This document shows positions 1 to 9,656 of a stretch of 13,672 bases of DNA, piece by piece (position 1 is the stretch's first letter; each line of letters opens with the position of its first letter). The stretch comes from CAJAUT01 sp043809365 (GTDB lineage: Bacteria; Patescibacteriota; Microgenomatia; UBA1400; UBA12108): contig JAZDDW010000043.1 in NCBI GenBank assembly GCA_043809365.1, forward strand, positions 1-13,672, given 5' to 3'. A program made the position numbers and the translations under genes. The notes under the pieces were generated by a model. That model saw nothing but the letters and a program-made list of their open reading frames with translations. It had not been told where the DNA came from and did no database searches.

Positions 1-246
1 TTAAGGAGAGCCTGGCGACTCCTTAACCGTGATCCCGCCTCACTCTTTCATTTCTTGGAGAACCCAATTGTCCCTTCAACCAATAATAGTTTGGAGGGAG
101 TTAATCGCCATCTCTATCGTCGTGTGGGTATGAGCAAGGGACAACAATTGTCGATTATGTGCTGGAAGCTCGCGTTTTCGAGACTCAAAACTCCCCGCCG
201 CCGGAAACTGCTATGGGACAAGTGGAAACGACTACTAAACCCCTAA
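1..246 (+). CDS. Transposase C-terminal fragment (5' end outside window)
   Basis: The reading frame is open from base 1 to the TAA at 244-246, giving about 81 visible residues, so the gene very probably starts upstream of the window. An in-frame TTG at 55 is not a convincing start. The segment around the TNNSLEG motif resembles the C-terminal part of DDE-type insertion-sequence transposases of the broad IS256/MULE type, where the Glu of a TN..E motif completes the catalytic triad. It is followed by a very basic tail (KTPRRRKLLWDKWKRLL), as is common for DNA-binding transposase ends. No terminal inverted repeat could be identified between the stop and the typA promoter. Whether the element is intact cannot be told from here. 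The exact IS family is uncertain; the transposase assignment is moderately supported by the motif only. Confidence 0.65.
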   Translation, partial: LRRAWRLLNRDPASLFHFLENPIVPSTNNSLEGVNRHLYRRVGMSKGQQLSIMCWKLAFSRLKTPRRRKLLWDKWKRLLNP

Positions 247-281
247 CTAGCCACACCGATTGATTACATTACCTTCTATTG

Positions 282-290
282 TGATATAAT
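282..290 (+). promoter_or_regulatory. Extended -10 promoter of typA
   Basis: The sequence TGATATAAT is a perfect extended -10 (TGn plus TATAAT). The best upstream partner is TTGATT at 260-265 with a long 19-bp spacer, so the extended -10 probably does most of the work. Transcription would start near 297, giving a leader of about 28 nt that contains AGGGAAG at 310-316, eight bases before the typA ATG. This is the clearest Shine-Dalgarno in the window. Confidence 0.65.
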
Positions 291-324
291 TAGGTGACTA
301 ATTTTCAATAGGGAAGTTGTTGGT

Positions 325-2154
325 ATGCATAGCTTTAGTGATATCCGTAATGTGGCAGTAATTGCACACGTTGATCATGGCAAAACAACGCTGGTGGATG
401 CCATGTTGAAACAGACCCACACCTTTCGCGAGAACGCAGGAGAGATGAGTCAGACGACGATACTGGATAGCAATATCTTAGAGCGAGAACGAGGAATCAC
501 GATTCTCGCCAAAAACTGTGCAGTTTTTTACAACGACACGAAAATTAATATTATCGATACTCCAGGACACGCGGATTTTTCGGGTGAAGTGGAGAGAACA
601 CTCTCGATGGCGGATGGGGCGCTCCTCATAGTAGATGCCCAAGAGGGGCCGATGCCACAAACCAGATATGTGCTCAAAAAAGCCCTCAAACTTAACTTAA
701 AAATTATTGTAGTGATTAATAAGATCGATAAGCAGTTTGCGCGGGTTCCCCAGGTGATTGCCAAGATTGAGAATCTCTTTTTGGAACTGGCACACGATGA
801 AAGTCATTTAGACTTTCCTGTTTTGTATGGAGTGGGGAGAGATGGGAAAGTCTTTAGCAAGTTGCCCGAGATTTACTCTACTGGTTTAACGGGTAACGTA
901 ATCCCCTTGTTGGATAAGATTATTGAGTATTTCCCCGCGCCAAAAGCTGATCCCGGGCATACTTTTAAGATGCTGGTATCTTCGATTGATTACAATCCTC
1001 ATTTAGGGCGTATTGCCATTGGCAAAATTACCCAAGGTACGATCAAGTTGGGACAGAGCGTTATCTTGACCAATAAACCCACTAAACCATTTGCGGTTCA
1101 ACGCATTTTATTATCGGAGGGGCTTGGTCGAGTCGAGGTAGAGTCGGCTACCAGGGGTGACATTGTAGGAATCCCTGGACTCGCGGAAGTTCAAATTGGG
1201 CTAACTATGGCTGATCCAGCCGATACCGTCGGCTACCCCTCCCAAGAGATCACCGAGCCAACGCTCCACATGACACTGGGAGCAAATACCTCTCCTCTGG
1301 CAGGACGTGAGGGTAAATTTGTCACAAGTCGCCAAATAGAGGAACGGCTGTACCGTGAGCTTGAGTCAAATTTGTCGCTTCGGGTGGAAAAATTGGAGAA
1401 TGGCAAATATAAAGTCTCTGGTCGAGGTGAGCTCCATCTCTCGGTACTACTGGAAACCATGCGGAGAGAAGGATATGAGATGGAGGTGGGGAAACCAGAA
1501 GTAATCGTGAAACATGATGCAAATAATGCCAAGATCGAACCGGTCGAAGAAGTGGATATTGTCGTACCCAATGAATATCAGGGTGTGATAAATCAGGAGA
1601 TGGGGAAGCGGTATGGAACGATGATCTCCATGGAACCACTGTCAGAGACCGAGAGCGAGTTTGTCTACCGGATCCCGACACGGAATATTATTGGGTTGCG
1701 CACTTTGTTGCTGACTTTGACTAAAGGTACGGTGCTCTTTTCCTCTCAAATTGATGGATATGAACCTATGGGGAAAGAACTACCCAAGATTAGGTCTGGA
1801 GTGATTATCGCCAGTCATAGCGGAGAGAGTTTGTCGTATGGTCTCTCGGCGGCGGAGGAGAGAGGAATTTTGTTTATTGGTCCGGCAGCGCATGTTTATG
1901 AGGGAATGATTGTGGGATCTACTCCCAAAGAACAGGATGTACGGATGAATGTGTGTAAAGGGAAACAACTCACCAATATGCGTTCCAAGTCATCTGACGG
2001 AGTCATCCAGTTGACGCCACCCACAGTCCTCTCGTTGGAACAAGCGATTGATTTTTTGGAGGGAGATGAGTTGCTAGAGATCACCCCCACCTCACTTCGA
2101 CTGCGTAAGAAGAATTTGACGGGAATAGAGAACAGGCGAGGTATCCAAGATTAG
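325..2154 (+). CDS. typA: Ribosome-associated GTPase TypA/BipA
   Basis: Translational GTPase of the EF-G-like family that binds the 70S ribosome and supports 50S assembly and growth under stress. The 609-residue length matches the family. G1 is AHVDHGKTT (residues 14-22), the switch I region contains RERGITI (54-60), G3 is DTPGH (78-82) and G4 is NKID (132-135). The beta-barrel and EF-G-like domains follow. The C-terminal TypA-specific domain is recognisable from the IGLRTLLLTLTKGTVLF stretch and a GYEPMGKELPKIRSG segment. The ATG at 325 is fixed by the AGGGAAG ribosome binding site and by the start of the GTPase fold six residues later. The gene stands alone behind its own promoter and ends two bases before the 3' end of a convergent tRNA-Leu. 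The family distinction from LepA and EF-G is clear. Confidence 0.96.
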   Translation: MHSFSDIRNVAVIAHVDHGKTTLVDAMLKQTHTFRENAGEMSQTTILDSNILERERGITILAKNCAVFYNDTKINIIDTPGHADFSGEVERTLSMADGALLIVDAQEGPMPQTRYVLKKALKLNLKIIVVINKIDKQFARVPQVIAKIENLFLELAHDESHLDFPVLYGVGRDGKVFSKLPEIYSTGLTGNVIPLLDKIIEYFPAPKADPGHTFKMLVSSIDYNPHLGRIAIGKITQGTIKLGQSVILTNKPTKPFAVQRILLSEGLGRVEVESATRGDIVGIPGLAEVQIGLTMADPADTVGYPSQEITEPTLHMTLGANTSPLAGREGKFVTSRQIEERLYRELESNLSLRVEKLENGKYKVSGRGELHLSVLLETMRREGYEMEVGKPEVIVKHDANNAKIEPVEEVDIVVPNEYQGVINQEMGKRYGTMISMEPLSETESEFVYRIPTRNIIGLRTLLLTLTKGTVLFSSQIDGYEPMGKELPKIRSGVIIASHSGESLSYGLSAAEERGILFIGPAAHVYEGMIVGSTPKEQDVRMNVCKGKQLTNMRSKSSDGVIQLTPPTVLSLEQAIDFLEGDELLEITPTSLRLRKKNLTGIENRRGIQD

Positions 2155-2156
2155 AG

Positions 2157-2240
2157 TGCTCAGGGCGGGATTTGAACCCGCATGCTTTTTAAGGGCACTA
2201 GCTCCTGAAGCTAGCGTGTATACCATTTCACCACCTGAGC
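2157..2240 (-). tRNA. tRNA-Leu, anticodon CAG
   Basis: Read on the minus strand it folds as a class II tRNA of 84 nt. Acceptor stem GCTCAGG pairs with CCTGAGC, discriminator base A. The anticodon stem CTAGC/GCTAG encloses loop TTCAGGA with anticodon CAG. There is a long variable arm with a TGC/GCA stem, and the T arm is GCGGG-TTCAAAT-CCCGC. CCA is not encoded. Its 3' end faces the typA stop codon two bases away. Confidence 0.95.
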
Positions 2241-2251
2241 AATTAAGAAAT

Positions 2252-2257
2252 ATTATA
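2252..2257 (-). promoter_or_regulatory. -10 box of tRNA-Leu(CAG)
   Basis: A perfect TATAAT on the minus strand lies 11 bases upstream of the tRNA 5' end and two bases after the TAG stop of the cytidylate kinase-like gene. No recognisable -35 was found. The spacing matches that of the other tRNA -10 boxes in this window. Confidence 0.55.
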
Positions 2258-2259
2258 CC

Positions 2260-2970
2260 CTAGGACAATTTGGATTTGAGGAGCTTACCCTCTTTGGGAA
2301 ATTTGACGAAGTAGGCTTGTAAAATAATTTCAACAGCCTGGTCAAGGGAGAGATGATCGGTAGAGATGACGAGATCGTAGTTCCAGGGATTATGGGGGTT
2401 GGTGCCAAAATATTGATGAATAAATTGATTACGGTTTTTCTCGATATGACGAACCCACTGGGCGGCCTCGTCCTTTGACACTTTATTTTCATATTTATAG
2501 GTATTGTCGACCCTAGTTGCAAAAGAAGCGGTAATCCGGACCCGGAGACATTTGTCATGAGGGAGAATCAAGTTGGCTCCACGGCCCAGGATGACCATAT
2601 CACCGAGTTTGGCGGCATGGAGCAAGATTTTTTTGAGATGAGTGATGTAGCGTACATCAGAGACATAACTCGGGTTAAAGACAGAATGAAAAGTATCGGC
2701 TAACCAACTGCGCCCATGTTCGTCGATGTGCGCTAGCTCTTCCGTAGGAATATGGAGTTCTTGGCTCAATTTGAGCATAAAAGCTTTGTTAAAAAATTGC
2801 CAACCAAGTTTTTTGGCAAGTTTCTTGGCAATCGGACTGCCTCCGGAGCCAGGGTCACGAGAGATCACAATATCTGGATCCCAGTCTGATTTAATCTGTA
2901 GCTTTTCGACTCTTTCAGCTTGAGCTTTTTCGATTGCTTTGTTGACGAGACGGTCAATAAAATGTTGCAT
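2260..2970 (-). CDS. Cytidylate kinase-like P-loop protein
   Basis: This 236-residue protein resembles the cytidylate kinase-like family (Pfam Cytidylate_kin2). A P-loop of the form ISRDPGSGGSPIAKKLAKKLG occupies residues 36-56, where GSGG replaces the usual GxGKS-type loop as is typical for this family. GRGA at 129-132 follows the hydrophobic strand MVIL. The C-terminal signature YDLVISTDHLSLDQAVEII (198-216) is also typical. By family it would phosphorylate CMP/dCMP or a related nucleotide using ATP; the true substrate is not shown by sequence. The first 30 residues are a charged helix-rich extension before the fold. The ATG at 2970 has only a weak AGAG upstream. The gene lies between two tRNA genes on the same strand. 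It is not the classical cmk, so no symbol is assigned. Confidence 0.85.
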   Translation of the reverse strand: MQHFIDRLVNKAIEKAQAERVEKLQIKSDWDPDIVISRDPGSGGSPIAKKLAKKLGWQFFNKAFMLKLSQELHIPTEELAHIDEHGRSWLADTFHSVFNPSYVSDVRYITHLKKILLHAAKLGDMVILGRGANLILPHDKCLRVRITASFATRVDNTYKYENKVSKDEAAQWVRHIEKNRNQFIHQYFGTNPHNPWNYDLVISTDHLSLDQAVEIILQAYFVKFPKEGKLLKSKLS

Positions 2971-3024
2971 GCTCTGCTAGTTTAGCATCGAATGAGACGG
3001 AGTCAATGCGGAAATTGTGTGTAG

Positions 3025-3098
3025 TGCGCCCAGGTGGACTTGAACCACCAACCTTTTGTTCCGAAGACAAACGCTCTATCCAATTGAGCTATGGGCGC
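3025..3098 (-). tRNA. tRNA-Arg, anticodon TCG
   Basis: A complete 74-nt cloverleaf on the minus strand: acceptor GCGCCCA/TGGGCGC with discriminator A, D stem GCTC/GAGC, anticodon stem TTTGT/ACAAA with loop CTTCGGA giving anticodon TCG, and T arm GGTGG-TTCAAGT-CCACC. CCA is not encoded. It lies 11 bases after the uvrC stop codon and may be partly fed by uvrC transcription in addition to its own -10 box. Confidence 0.96.
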
Positions 3099-3108
3099 TG
3101 TATGTGAG

Positions 3109-3114
3109 ATTATA
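3109..3114 (-). promoter_or_regulatory. -10 box of tRNA-Arg(TCG) overlapping the uvrC stop
   Basis: TATAAT on the minus strand, 10 bases before the tRNA 5' end. Its central TAA is the in-frame stop codon of uvrC (codons AGG ATA TAA, then T). No convincing -35 was seen in the end of uvrC. Confidence 0.5.
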
Positions 3115-4387
3115 TCCTAGTACGTTTTTTTTCGAGAATTTTGCGGTAGCTGTTGGCAAAACGATGGGCCTCGTCACGGAGTTCTTGGAGAAGGGGCGGT
3201 GCCTTTAGAGCTTGACCCCGAAGGTCTATGAGGCGATCGGGGCGTTTGGCAAGACCGAGGTAGGGGGGTGGGTTGGGTAGCTGATCAAAAATACGCTGTA
3301 AATGTCGGAGTTGGGGTAATCCACCGTCGAGCAGGACGAGGTCGGGGAGTGGCCAGGATTTATGTTTTAGTCGACGAACGAGAGCTTCTTCGAGTCGATC
3401 GAGATCGGAGTGAGCACGGGGGTTTTTTACTTTGAAGCGACGATACTGTCCTTTGTCGAGTAACCCGTCAGTCATCACAACGAGAGAGACTGCCGAGTCG
3501 AGAAAACCGGAATTGCTGGCGTCATAGCACTCGATACGGTGGAGAGTATTAGGTATTAAGTAGTAAGTATTAAGTATGGAACGCAGGGAAGCGAGTTTTG
3601 CGACTGAGTTGTTGTAGGAGAAGTGGCGATCGGTGAAACTGTGGGTGGTGATAAAATGTCTGAAGCGCTCGATTTTGATGCGAGTGGCAAGGGCGGTTTC
3701 GAAATCTTGGGTTGAGGAGGCTAGTTTCATTTGTTTAGTTAATTCTTTGATGACGGGATCAATATTCCCTTCGAGGATGCGGACAACTTGGCGAATCTGT
3801 TTGCGATACTGGGACTTTCCTGTTGGAGTGTTAATTTGACTGGGGCAGGGATTGCAGAGGCCGAGACGCGAATAAAAGCAGGGATATTTGCCGACATGCT
3901 TGGCCATGCAAAAGGGAATAAGGTGGCGGATGGCGGTGAGTACTTCTTCGGCGATTTTACTGTTGGGGAAAGGACCAAAAATTCTAGATTTAGGATTTAA
4001 GATTCTAGATTTAAGATTTAATTCGTGGGCACGAGCAAAATGAGGACGAGGGAAGGGATCGGACACATCAATCACGATATAGAGATAGCTCTTGTCGTCT
4101 TTCCAGACACGGTTGTGAGGAGGTTTACACTGGCGGATTAACTCTGACTCGAGAAGGAGAGCTTTAAATTCGCTGTCGCAGAACGTGTATTTGATCATAT
4201 CCCCCGCCACGATCGCGGCTTCTTTGGCGTCTAACTTGGCGTTTTGCGCGTGACTAGCGAGTCTAGCTTTGAGGTTAACGGCCTTGCCGATGTAGAGGAG
4301 TTTGCCTTTTTGCCAGTATTGGTATACGCCGGCTGTGGTGGGGGCGTCGGAGTGAGTGTTGATCGTGTGCCAAGTTGGTTGACTCAT
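3110..4387 (-). CDS. uvrC: UvrABC excinuclease subunit C, short form lacking the HhH domain
   Basis: UvrC makes both incisions around a lesion loaded with UvrB. At the N-terminus is a GIY-YIG nuclease domain (GVY at 20-22, YIG at 32-34, catalytic-type Arg42 and Glu80). Four cysteines, C160, C170, C178 and C181, match the site that holds an Fe-S cluster in characterised UvrC. A UVR/UvrB-binding motif lies at about 210-243. An RNase H-like endonuclease domain keeps YDAS (Asp289), LDGG (Asp354) and DEAHRF (His408). At 425 residues it is well below the usual ~600: it ends at KKRTRI, just where the tandem helix-hairpin-helix domain normally starts, and a tRNA follows at once, so the domain is absent rather than frameshifted. 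Two heptamer DNA arrays are translated in frame, at residues 124-137 and 271-280. The ATG at 4387 is the start used; no Shine-Dalgarno is visible. The neighbour uvrA is on the same strand, with one small opposite-strand gene between. Confidence 0.93.
   Translation of the reverse strand: MSQPTWHTINTHSDAPTTAGVYQYWQKGKLLYIGKAVNLKARLASHAQNAKLDAKEAAIVAGDMIKYTFCDSEFKALLLESELIRQCKPPHNRVWKDDKSYLYIVIDVSDPFPRPHFARAHELNLKSRILNPKSRIFGPFPNSKIAEEVLTAIRHLIPFCMAKHVGKYPCFYSRLGLCNPCPSQINTPTGKSQYRKQIRQVVRILEGNIDPVIKELTKQMKLASSTQDFETALATRIKIERFRHFITTHSFTDRHFSYNNSVAKLASLRSILNTYYLIPNTLHRIECYDASNSGFLDSAVSLVVMTDGLLDKGQYRRFKVKNPRAHSDLDRLEEALVRRLKHKSWPLPDLVLLDGGLPQLRHLQRIFDQLPNPPPYLGLAKRPDRLIDLRGQALKAPPLLQELRDEAHRFANSYRKILEKKRTRI
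3549..3576 (-). repeat. Heptamer tandem array 2 inside uvrC
   Basis: On the minus strand there are four consecutive 7-mers: TACTTAA, TACTTAC, TACTTAA, TACCTAA (28 bp). They encode ILNTYYLIPN at residues 271-280, in the linker just before the catalytic YDAS motif of the RNase H-like domain. The unit differs from that of the other array, but the unit length is the same. Confidence 0.8.
3978..4019 (-). repeat. Heptamer tandem array 1 inside uvrC
   Basis: On the minus strand there are six consecutive 7-mers: AAATCTT, AAATCTA, GAATCTT, AAATCCT, AAATCTA, GAATTTT (42 bp, consensus RAATCTW). Because 21 bp make seven codons, the protein shows a 7-residue repeat, NLKSRIL then NPKSRIF (residues 124-137). 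It sits in the loop before the conserved FGPFPN segment between the GIY-YIG and cysteine regions. Confidence 0.85.
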
Positions 4388-4430
4388 AGTGTAGAATTAT
4401 TTTACTGCCAATTGATGTAAAGAGGAAATT

Positions 4431-4673
4431 ATGAACACAGATGAACCCCGTAATTTTGCAGGAGCGCGAGAATTGTTAAAAACAAGATTTAGTGCTTTCC
4501 CACCGGATGCGCTTGTAGCACTCGAGGCGTTTATTAACACCAGTGAGGAGTTTTTTATGAAGGGAGGAGACATTGTGCCATTACAGAATGCACATGGCGT
4601 GTTAGAAGCTTTGTGTGCTGTCAATCGTGATGTTAGGGATGCACATATGGACATAATGAGTTTGATCGAGTAA
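4431..4673 (+). CDS. Small protein of unknown function (80 aa)
   Basis: I do not recognise this family. The protein is 80 residues, acidic overall, with no membrane segment, signal peptide or cysteine cluster. It reads as mostly helical and soluble (for example ARELLKTRF and HGVLEALCAVNRDVRDAHMDIMSLIE). The gene call is supported by AGAGGA at 4421-4426 just before the ATG, by its fit into the gap between uvrC and uvrA, and by a stop seven bases before the convergent end of uvrA. It is divergent from uvrC with only 43 bp between the two start codons, so any promoters must overlap. It is the only plus-strand gene within the long minus-strand run. An antisense open frame at 4397-4654 lacks a ribosome binding site and is less likely. 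Confidence 0.6.
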   Translation: MNTDEPRNFAGARELLKTRFSAFPPDALVALEAFINTSEEFFMKGGDIVPLQNAHGVLEALCAVNRDVRDAHMDIMSLIE

Positions 4674-4680
4674 AGTTTGG

Positions 4681-7560
<2,880 letters not shown>

Positions 7561-7575
7561 ATTGTTTTTGCTTTG

Positions 7576-7626
7576 AGGGTCTCTCCCTTAAAGTCCTAGT
7601 CTGATAAACTTTAAGGGAGAGACCCT
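7576..7626. repeat. Perfect 18-bp inverted repeat between uvrB and uvrA
   Basis: AGGGTCTCTCCCTTAAAG (7576-7593) and its exact complement (7609-7626) flank a 15-base loop. The right arm abuts the uvrB TAA stop (7627-7629) and the left arm ends 15 bases before the uvrA ATG. In the uvrB-to-uvrA direction it is followed by CAAAGCAAAAACAAT, without a T-tract, and none follows in the other direction, so it is not a canonical intrinsic terminator. It could act as an mRNA stability, attenuation or processing hairpin, or be a small mobile palindrome. Confidence 0.85.
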
Positions 7627-9648
7627 TTAAGTGGATTCTCCTTTGAGTTGGCGGATTTTGTCTCTAACTTGGATGGCCAGTTCGAACTGCATGTTCCCAG
7701 CTAATTTTTTCAGATCACGCTCTAATTTTTTAATCCATTTGACTCGGTCCGCAGGAGTGAGAGCGTTACTATCGAGATTCATGAGAGTGGATGTAGTTTT
7801 GTCCTCTATCCCTTGCCAAGGTAGATCTTCTTGATCGTTTTCGATAATTTTCTCTCTCATTGGTTTGATAATTGTTTCTGGGGTGATGTGGCGTTTCTTG
7901 TTGTAGGCCATTTGGAAGGTGCGGCGGCGGCGAATTTCTTCAATAGCTGCTTTCATAGAGTGGGTAATCTGATCAGCGTAGAGGATAACCACACCGGCAA
8001 TATTGCGGGCGGCGCGACCCATGGTCTGGATGAGTGAAACTCGAGAACGGAGAAATCCCTCGCGGTCGGCGTCGAGAATGGCGACAAGCGTAACCTCGGG
8101 TAGATCGAGGCCTTCCCGAAGCAGATTGACCCCGATCAGAACATCAAACTCGTTTTTGCGCAGAGAATCAAGGATATCGGTGCGCTCGAGAGTTTTGATG
8201 TCAGAATGAAGATATTTGGCGCGCAATCCCTGCTGTATGAGATAACCGCTTAAATCTTCGGCGGTTTTTTTGGTGAGGGTAGTAACGAGGACTCGTTCAT
8301 TAAGTGTGGCTCGCTGTTTGATTTCGGCAATCACGTCAGCAATTTCGTCTTTGGCAGGTCGAATCTCGATTTGAGGGTCAAGGATCCCCGTGGGTCTAAC
8401 TAGTTGTTCAACAATATGACCCTGGGCTTGATCTATTTCCCAGGTATCCGGAGTAGCAGAGACATAGATGGTACGAGGTACAAGAGCGTAAAACTCGTCG
8501 AATTTGAGTGGGCGGTTGTCGATTGCGGCTTCGAGACGAAAACCGTAGTCGATGAGAGTACGTTTGCGTGCTTGGTCACCATTAAACATCCCCCTGATTT
8601 GGGGCACAGTCATGTGGGATTCATCGATCACAGCGAGCCAGTTGTTACCATATGCATGCTGAAAGAAGTCAGGGAGACAATAGGGGCGCTCACCAGGTCC
8701 TCTACCGTCAAAGTAGCGGGAGTAGTTTTCGATACCGTTGACGGTCCCGAGTTCTTTGAGGGTTTCTAAATCATAGTTGGTACGTTGCAAAAGTCTCTGG
8801 GCTTCGATTAATTTCCCTTTGGCCTGGAGAGCACGATATTCTAACTCTAGATCTTGTCTAATAATCATTTCGGCTTTTTGAAACCGTTCTTGATTAACCA
8901 GATAAAGTTTGGCGGGGAAGATAACAATCCCCTCTCGACCGATAATCTCTGGTGCTGGCTTGCCTGAGACGGGATCAAAAGCGGTAATGGAAGTAATTGA
9001 GTCTAGACCAAACTCAAGACGGTAAGCGATGTCTTGATATGCTGGGTAAATATCCAGCGATTGACCGCGCATGCGGAAGGAACCACGGCTAAATTCGTAA
9101 TCGGAGCGATCGTACTGCATGGCGACAAGTTTTTCACCTAAAATTTTCCAGTCTGTCTTTAATCCTAGATAGATGGGGAGCTCATATTTACCGTACTCAC
9201 GGGGATCACCGATATTATAGATACAGGAAACAGAGGCGACGACGATCACGTCGCTACGGGTCATGATGTTGGTAGTAGATTGGAGACGTAATTTGTCGAT
9301 ACGCTCGTTGATCGTCGCTTCTTTCTCGATATAGGTGTTGGAACTGGGGACATAGGCCTCTGGTTGGTAGTAGTCGTAGTAGGAGACAAAGTAAGAAACG
9401 GCGTTGCTCGGGAAGAACTCGCGCATTTCTTGGTAGAGCTGGCCGGCCAAGGTCTTGTTGTGAGAGATAACTAAGGTGGGGAGATTCAGATCGGCAATAA
9501 CATTGGCAATTGTAAAGGTTTTGCCACTACCGGTGACTCCGAGTAATACTTGATCGCACACGCCAGACTTGATCCCCTGCTCGAGGTTACGAATCGCTTC
9601 TGGCTGGTCGCCGGAAGGCACAAAGTTGGACTTGAGACTAAATTTCAT
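7627..9648 (-). CDS. uvrB: UvrABC excinuclease subunit B
   Basis: The helicase-like damage verifier of nucleotide excision repair, loaded by UvrA and bound by UvrC. It has 673 residues, the normal length. Walker A GVTGSGKT is at 37-44. The beta-hairpin that inserts between DNA strands is recognisable from YYDYYQPEAYVP (90-101) and the following TYIEKEATINERIDKLR. The DESH box is at 342-345, VSATP at 396-400 and QTMGRAAR (helicase motif VI) at 541-548. The C-terminal UVR coiled hairpin (about 637-671) is the part that contacts UvrC. All motifs appear intact. The ATG at 9648 starts the typical short N-terminus before the PSGDQPEAI motif. It lies 42 bp after the ATP-grasp gene on the same strand and precedes uvrA, so the three could form one transcription unit. 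Confidence 0.98.
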   Translation of the reverse strand: MKFSLKSNFVPSGDQPEAIRNLEQGIKSGVCDQVLLGVTGSGKTFTIANVIADLNLPTLVISHNKTLAGQLYQEMREFFPSNAVSYFVSYYDYYQPEAYVPSSNTYIEKEATINERIDKLRLQSTTNIMTRSDVIVVASVSCIYNIGDPREYGKYELPIYLGLKTDWKILGEKLVAMQYDRSDYEFSRGSFRMRGQSLDIYPAYQDIAYRLEFGLDSITSITAFDPVSGKPAPEIIGREGIVIFPAKLYLVNQERFQKAEMIIRQDLELEYRALQAKGKLIEAQRLLQRTNYDLETLKELGTVNGIENYSRYFDGRGPGERPYCLPDFFQHAYGNNWLAVIDESHMTVPQIRGMFNGDQARKRTLIDYGFRLEAAIDNRPLKFDEFYALVPRTIYVSATPDTWEIDQAQGHIVEQLVRPTGILDPQIEIRPAKDEIADVIAEIKQRATLNERVLVTTLTKKTAEDLSGYLIQQGLRAKYLHSDIKTLERTDILDSLRKNEFDVLIGVNLLREGLDLPEVTLVAILDADREGFLRSRVSLIQTMGRAARNIAGVVILYADQITHSMKAAIEEIRRRRTFQMAYNKKRHITPETIIKPMREKIIENDQEDLPWQGIEDKTTSTLMNLDSNALTPADRVKWIKKLERDLKKLAGNMQFELAIQVRDKIRQLKGEST

Positions 9649-9656
9649 GACCTATC

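Noticed and set aside
1..26. Inverted repeat TTAAGGAG...CTCCTTAA at the window start, considered as an insertion-sequence end
   Set aside because: Eight bp only and inside the transposase reading frame, where element ends would not lie; it is not repeated at the other end of the visible fragment.
1322..1681. Antisense open frames inside typA, the longest about 119 codons
   Set aside because: They lie wholly inside a certain gene, show no recognisable motif and no upstream signals.
3549..4019. Heptamer arrays as a CRISPR array
   Set aside because: Units are contiguous 7-mers without spacers and lie inside a coding region; no cas genes are present.
4397..4654. 85-codon minus-strand frame opposite the small 80-residue gene
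   Set aside because: It has no ribosome binding site and mirrors the better-supported plus-strand gene; only one of the two can be readily accepted.
7576..7626. uvrB-uvrA hairpin as an intrinsic terminator
   Set aside because: No T-tract follows the stem in either direction.
8404..8769. 121-codon plus-strand frame opposite uvrB
   Set aside because: It is antisense to conserved UvrB motifs, lacks a ribosome binding site, and its composition reflects the complementary strand.
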